From contig CAZPHC010000006.1 of assembly GCA_964586155.1 (NCBI GenBank), forward strand, positions 1 through 64,000: a stretch of 64,000 nt of DNA. Reading direction: 5' to 3'. Of this stretch, positions 60,619-64,000 are shown piece by piece. The notes beneath the pieces are model-generated. The model searched no databases and was not told the DNA's origin. It saw nothing but the letters and a program-made list of their open reading frames with translations. Each line of letters begins with the position of its first letter. Position 1 is the stretch's first letter. This DNA comes from SXNM01 sp964586155. GTDB lineage: Bacteria > Myxococcota_A > UBA9042. Both the position numbers and the translations under genes were made by a program.

Positions 60619-62037
60619 ATGCTCTCGATCCGACGCTGGCGCCTGCCCTCGCTCGCCCTGGCCCTGGCCCTCGCAGGCTGCGGCCAGCGCGAGGCTCCAT
60701 CCACGCCCGCGGCCACCGACCCGCCGCCGACGGCTCCCGCGCTGGCCGTGGCCCCCGCCGACGAGCCGAAGCTGCTCGATCCCGGCATGCGCACCGCGCT
60801 GACGATCCAGACCGGCCTCGTCGAAGAGGCCGCCGCCTTCACGGTCAGCGAGAGGCTGCCCAATCCGCCGAGCCCGGCCGCCGAGGGCGAGCAGGCCCCC
60901 ACGGTCGCTGAGCCCAACGCCGCCGCGACGGTTCCCGATCACCAGAAGATCGCCCTGATGTTCACCGGCCACGACGTCGGTGAACTCGATCCGTGTGGGT
61001 GACCCCGCAACCCGCTGGGCGGTCTGGCCCGGCGAACCACATGGTTCCAAGAGCACAAGGCCGGGTTCGCGGCCTCGATGGTCGTGCACCTCGGCGGCGC
61101 GCTCTGCGCCAACCCTGCGGCGATCCACGAGAGCCCCGAGCAGCTCCGGGCGCGCGCCGACGTCTACTTCGCCGCGTACGCCAAGATGGGCATCGCGGTC
61201 ATGAACGTCGGCGTCCACGAGCTGTCGATCGGCCTGGACACCCTGCGCAAGCTCGCCGCGAAGCATCACGTGACGTTGGTCTCGTCGTCGCTCGTCCGTG
61301 GCGTCGGGGCAGACGCCCGCCCCGTGCTGCCGGGCGCCGTCGTGCACAAGGTCGGCGGGCTCGCGATCGGATTCGTCGGCTTGCTGACGTCACTGCCGCA
61401 GGGCAAGGCCGAGCTGGTGCTCAAGGCCGGCCTCGACGTCGATGATCCCATCGCGGCGGCCCGGCGCGGTGTCGCCGAGGCCAAGGCCAAGGGGGCGCAG
61501 CTGATCGTGGTCCTGAGCCAGCTCAAGCGGCCCGAGATCGAGCGGGTCGCCGAGGCCGTGCCCGAGCTGCACCTCGTGCTCGGCTCGGAGTCGACCGACC
61601 TGACGATGTCGCTCGAGCGTGTCGATCACGCCGCGTTCGCCGACACGATGGCCAAGGGCAAATACGTCGGCATCGTCCGCCTGACCAAGGGCAAGGATCC
61701 GTTACGCTGGGATGTCGCCGCGCTGCGGCCGAGCTTGTTGGCGCAGCGGGAGTCCTTGCAAGGGCAGGTGGGCTCGATGGCCTCGTCGCTGCGGCCCGAA
61801 GCCGGCCGCGTCCTGACGGACCAGACGCGCGCCGTGCTCACGCAAGAGCTGGAGCGGCTGCGGGCCAAGCTGGCCGCGGTCGACAAGCAGCTGGAGTCGC
61901 TGCCTGCGCCGTCGCCGGACACCGGGTTCATGGAGCTCGAGATGCAGGCGATCGACAAGACGCTGCTCGCGGAGCCCAAGATCGGCGCGCGGGTCGAGGC
62001 GCAGAAGGAGCGCTTCCCCCAGGCCCCCGGCCATTGA
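60619..62037 (+). CDS. Probable selenocysteine-containing lipoprotein related to UshA-type metallophosphatases
   Basis: A 472-aa lipoprotein if TGA 61000-61002 is read as selenocysteine (residue 128). ATG 60619 has GGAGG at 5 nt; signal LPSLALALALAGC, lipid Cys21. A Pro-rich linker leads to IALMFTGHDVGELDPCG, then the TGA, then PRNPLGGLARRTTWFQEHK in the same frame and on to the stop at 62037. This looks like the opening of 5'-nucleotidase-like proteins, where I know a Cys in the form ExxPCGC followed by PLGGLARR; here that Cys is the TGA. Later parts (AYAKMGIAVMNVGVHELSIG, GLAIGFVGLLTSLP, AKGAQLIVVLSQL, LVLGSESTDLTM) fit the metallophosphatase fold, but some metal ligands (such as VVHLGG for DAGD) are changed. 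A C-terminal coiled coil (residues 370-440) follows. Alternative: a pseudogene with a TGC-to-TGA change. Confidence 0.75.
61000..61034 (+). promoter_or_regulatory. Selenocysteine UGA codon with bacterial SECIS-like hairpin
   Basis: UGA at 61000-61002. After an 11-nt spacer, an 8-bp stem (61013-61020 with 61027-61034, one G-U pair) closes on the loop GGUCUG (61021-61026). The loop begins 18 nt after the UGA. Counting U of UGA as 1, U17, G23 and U24 are present, the bases known to be recognised by SelB in the fdhF element of Escherichia coli. Confidence 0.7.
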
Positions 62038-62107
62038 CGCGGTCGCTCGTCGGTCTGGTCGCACCGGCGCGGCCGCGCCCACGCCGACGCCGACCGCAGG
62101 AGGATCG

Positions 62108-62848
62108 ATGCTGATCGAGTCGACGGCGACCGCCGCGCAGCGCTACCTCGCGACCTGGGTGCAGCGTTGCGCGCTCGTGCCGGCCGCGGAGCAGGCGCCC
62201 GTGGTCCTGGCCCCGGCCGCCGAGGTGGCGGTGGCGTGGTGGGCGGACGGGCCGGACGACTTCCTCGGCGTCGCCGCCGAGCCGACCGGCGACGATCCCT
62301 TCACCGGGGTGCGAGGGGCCCGGACCTGGGCGTCCGCCGCGACGGACCCGGCCGTGCTCGCGTTGGACGCTGCGCTGGCCGCCGGCCTGGCTGGCGCCTT
62401 GGCGTCCTGGACCGAGGAGGACGGCCGTGCGCTGGCGGGTCACCAGGGCGCGGTCGATCGCGCCGACGCCGGTGCGCTCCGCCACCTCTTCGCCTTGCTC
62501 GCGGGACTGGACGGCCTTGTCGTGCACGACTCGGGGCCCGTCGCGGTGGCGCTGGTCGCCGGGTTGCGCAGCGACGACGTCGGGCTGCAGCTGCATGCGC
62601 TCGCGATCGCGCGCAAGTTGGGCCTGCGCTCGCTGCAGCGCGACATCGCCGGTCTGCTCGATGCGCCGGCGCGCCTGGGACACGAGGGCGTCGAGGCGAC
62701 GCTGGACGCGCTCGCCGAGCTCGCGGACGGGCGATCGGTGCGTCGGCTCGAAGAGGTGTTGGCGGCGCGGGGCCCGGAGCTGAGCCAGCACCAGGCGTGG
62801 CGCGCGCGCCATATCGTCCAGGTGATCCGGCGCGCCGGCCGGCGCTGA
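62108..62848 (+). CDS. Hypothetical protein with HEAT-like C-terminus
   Basis: A 246-aa soluble protein; AGGAGG 4 nt before ATG 62108. The first 150 residues are not recognised (VVLAPAAEVAVAWWADGPDD). The last 80 residues show repeated helix pairs (LRSDDVGLQLHALAIARKLG, EATLDALAELADGRSVRRLE) like HEAT repeats. It starts 70 nt after the selenoprotein gene on the same strand and may be co-transcribed. Confidence 0.75.
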   Translation: MLIESTATAAQRYLATWVQRCALVPAAEQAPVVLAPAAEVAVAWWADGPDDFLGVAAEPTGDDPFTGVRGARTWASAATDPAVLALDAALAAGLAGALASWTEEDGRALAGHQGAVDRADAGALRHLFALLAGLDGLVVHDSGPVAVALVAGLRSDDVGLQLHALAIARKLGLRSLQRDIAGLLDAPARLGHEGVEATLDALAELADGRSVRRLEEVLAARGPELSQHQAWRARHIVQVIRRAGRR

Positions 62849-62876
62849 CGACCTCGGCGCCGCCGGCGTCGGTTCG

Positions 62877-64000
62877 CTAGCGGCTGGCGCCTGCCGGCGC
62901 CATCGACATCTCGGGCGTGATCGGCGTCATCGGCAGCTTCGCCTCGGCCGGAAGCTCCGGGCCCTGCGGCTGGGCCGGCAGGGCCTGCCACGCCGAAGCG
63001 GGCCAGGCGAACCACGGCGTCTCGGGCGGTGGCGGCGGCGGCAGACAGGTGCCGTTGGCCGCGCCGGGCGTGCCGAAGTCGCCCGCGCCGAACGCGGCCG
63101 AGCCGAAGCACCAGTTGCCGCCGACGTCATTGGCCGTCGCCGTCATCTTCGCCGCCGCGAGCTGCACGGACAGGCCCGAGGTCACGCCCGGCCAGCCGTT
63201 CTTGCCCTTGCTCGATTCGTAGCGGATCTCGTCGACCAGCGTGCCGTCGGGCTTCTCGATGGCGAACCGGCCGCCGCTGCTGTTGCCGAGCGCGATCTTG
63301 CTCTGGCTGTAGGCGAAGAGCGGCGTCACGCCACCGTTGATGGTCACGTCTGCGTTCGCCGCGAGCACGGCGTAGCCGCCAGGCGCGATCAGCAAGGGCT
63401 TGGTCTTCGGCAGGGTCAGGCCGCCGTCGGTGTCCTTGTCCTGGATCTTCCAGCCGGCGATGTCGATCGTCGTGGTGCCCGGGTTGTAGAGCTCGACCCA
63501 CTCGCCCTTGGAATCGTCGACGGCCTTGGGATCGGGCAGGAACTCGGTGATGATCAGCTCGCCCGTCTGCGGCTTGCTCTCGACCATGCAGGCCGCGTCG
63601 CAGCCGTCGCCCGGCGTCTTGTTGCCGTCGTCGCACTGCTCGCTGCCCGTCGTCTTGCCGTCGCCGCAGACGTCGGGCGCCGCAGCCTGGCAGGCGTTGC
63701 CGACGCCATTCTTGTCGGTGTCGGCCTGGTCGGTGTTGGACACGCTGGGGCAGTTGTCGCACGCGTCGCCGACGGTGTCGTTGTCCTTGTCGGCCTGATC
63801 GGCGTTGGCGGTCGTCGGGCAGTTGTCCTTGCTGTCCGGGATCTGGTCGCTGTCGCTGTCGCTGGCGATGCAGGTGGCGTTGGCCTCGCCGGGCGTGCCG
63901 AGGTCGCCGGCGCCGTAGGGCTTGGTGCCGAGGCACCAGTTGGCGCCGTCGTTGTTGGCGTCGGCGTTGGTCTTGTCGCCAGAGAGCTGGAACGACGCGC
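62877..64000 (-). CDS. Lamin-tail-domain and thrombospondin-3-like repeat protein (5' end outside window)
   Basis: The frame is open to the right edge, so the N-terminus is missing. From the edge: the end of one lamin-tail domain (NWCLGTKPYGAGDLGTPGEA), calcium-binding repeats (DSDSDQIPDSKDNCP, DKDNDTVGDACDNCP), a Cys segment (CGDGKTTGSEQCDDGNKTPG), then a second full lamin-tail domain (ELIITEFLPDPKAVDDSKGE to GDFGTPGAANGTC). It ends in a Pro/Ala-rich tail. Such proteins are secreted or anchored in Myxococcota. The two lamin-tail copies are alike, suggesting internal duplication. Confidence 0.85.
   Translation of the reverse strand, partial: ASFQLSGDKTNADANNDGANWCLGTKPYGAGDLGTPGEANATCIASDSDSDQIPDSKDNCPTTANADQADKDNDTVGDACDNCPSVSNTDQADTDKNGVGNACQAAAPDVCGDGKTTGSEQCDDGNKTPGDGCDAACMVESKPQTGELIITEFLPDPKAVDDSKGEWVELYNPGTTTIDIAGWKIQDKDTDGGLTLPKTKPLLIAPGGYAVLAANADVTINGGVTPLFAYSQSKIALGNSSGGRFAIEKPDGTLVDEIRYESSKGKNGWPGVTSGLSVQLAAAKMTATANDVGGNWCFGSAAFGAGDFGTPGAANGTCLPPPPPPETPWFAWPASAWQALPAQPQGPELPAEAKLPMTPITPEMSMAPAGASR

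Noticed and set aside
60607..61002. Reading 60619-61002 as a complete short lipoprotein and 61078-62037 as a separate gene
   Set aside because: Both parts are in one frame, separated only by TGA 61000-61002; the 25 codons after it carry the conserved PLGGLARR motif, and the second part has no ribosome site or signal peptide.

Overview
The window is about 70% GC and bacterial. It is packed with features typical of Myxococcota and related former Deltaproteobacteria: many lipobox lipoproteins, MopE-type CNGxDDDCDG metal-binding repeats, FG-GAP, Kelch and lamin-tail surface proteins, a large Ser/Thr kinase with TPRs, vegetative promoters of the type TTGNCN-17/18-TAGGCT, and sigma-54 promoters. 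I cannot name the genus. Two runs of exactly 100 N (8914-9013 and 30128-30227) are scaffold placeholders.

Layout. 1-7100: terminator, an RsmG-SpoU double rRNA methyltransferase, and two leftward lipoprotein genes. 7200-10530: a sigma-54 promoter with a phased upstream activator site, then comM, a divergent recA paralogue and a short ssb without the acidic tail; this looks like a dedicated strand-uptake/recombination cassette. 10600-18420: radical SAM protein, outer-membrane barrel, double AAA+ ATPase, and ccmF on the opposite strand. 18450-26110: lipid-anchored cyclophilin-like protein, the tightly coupled ruvC-ruvA-ruvB-DUF167 operon, and a Ser/Thr kinase. 26170-30650: leftward ferredoxin-TPR lipoprotein-MoxR operon and a repeat-rich DUF6600-like lipoprotein. 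30750-33340: fbp-moaC-NFACT-R, all overlapping. 33315-37000: giant FG-GAP lipoprotein. 37140-37715: a second copy of the same activator site plus a sigma-54 promoter, in front of a secreted helix-hairpin-helix (ComEA-like) gene. 37715-48230: leftward, with mostly overlapping genes: MopE-like lipoprotein, tilS, ftsH, folP, cdaA, cdaR-like, lysC. 48300-54620: ABM-like small protein, housekeeping ssb, methyltransferase, then phoH-pgpH-ybeY. 54630-64000: Cys-rich and TPR lipoprotein/membrane genes, gshA, a GT-C-like membrane protein, a probable selenoprotein, a HEAT-like protein and a lamin-tail protein running off the right edge.

Two results stand out. First, the lipoprotein gene at 60619-62037 carries an in-frame TGA (61000-61002) immediately after CG of a DPCG motif, where the coding frame continues unbroken. 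It is followed by a hairpin whose loop (GGUCUG) and spacing (18 nt) match the Escherichia coli fdhF SECIS element as I recall it. This is best explained as a selenocysteine codon. Second, two far-apart loci for DNA uptake/recombination (comM-recA2-ssb and the ComEA-like gene) share both a near-consensus sigma-54 promoter and an upstream array built on GAGACSGTCTC with 11-bp phasing. This suggests an enhancer-binding-protein-controlled competence regulon.

The window also holds both a diadenylate cyclase (cdaA) and a PgpH-type HD phosphodiesterase, that is, both a candidate writer and a candidate eraser of c-di-AMP. I saw no tRNA, rRNA, CRISPR array, insertion sequence or phage gene.
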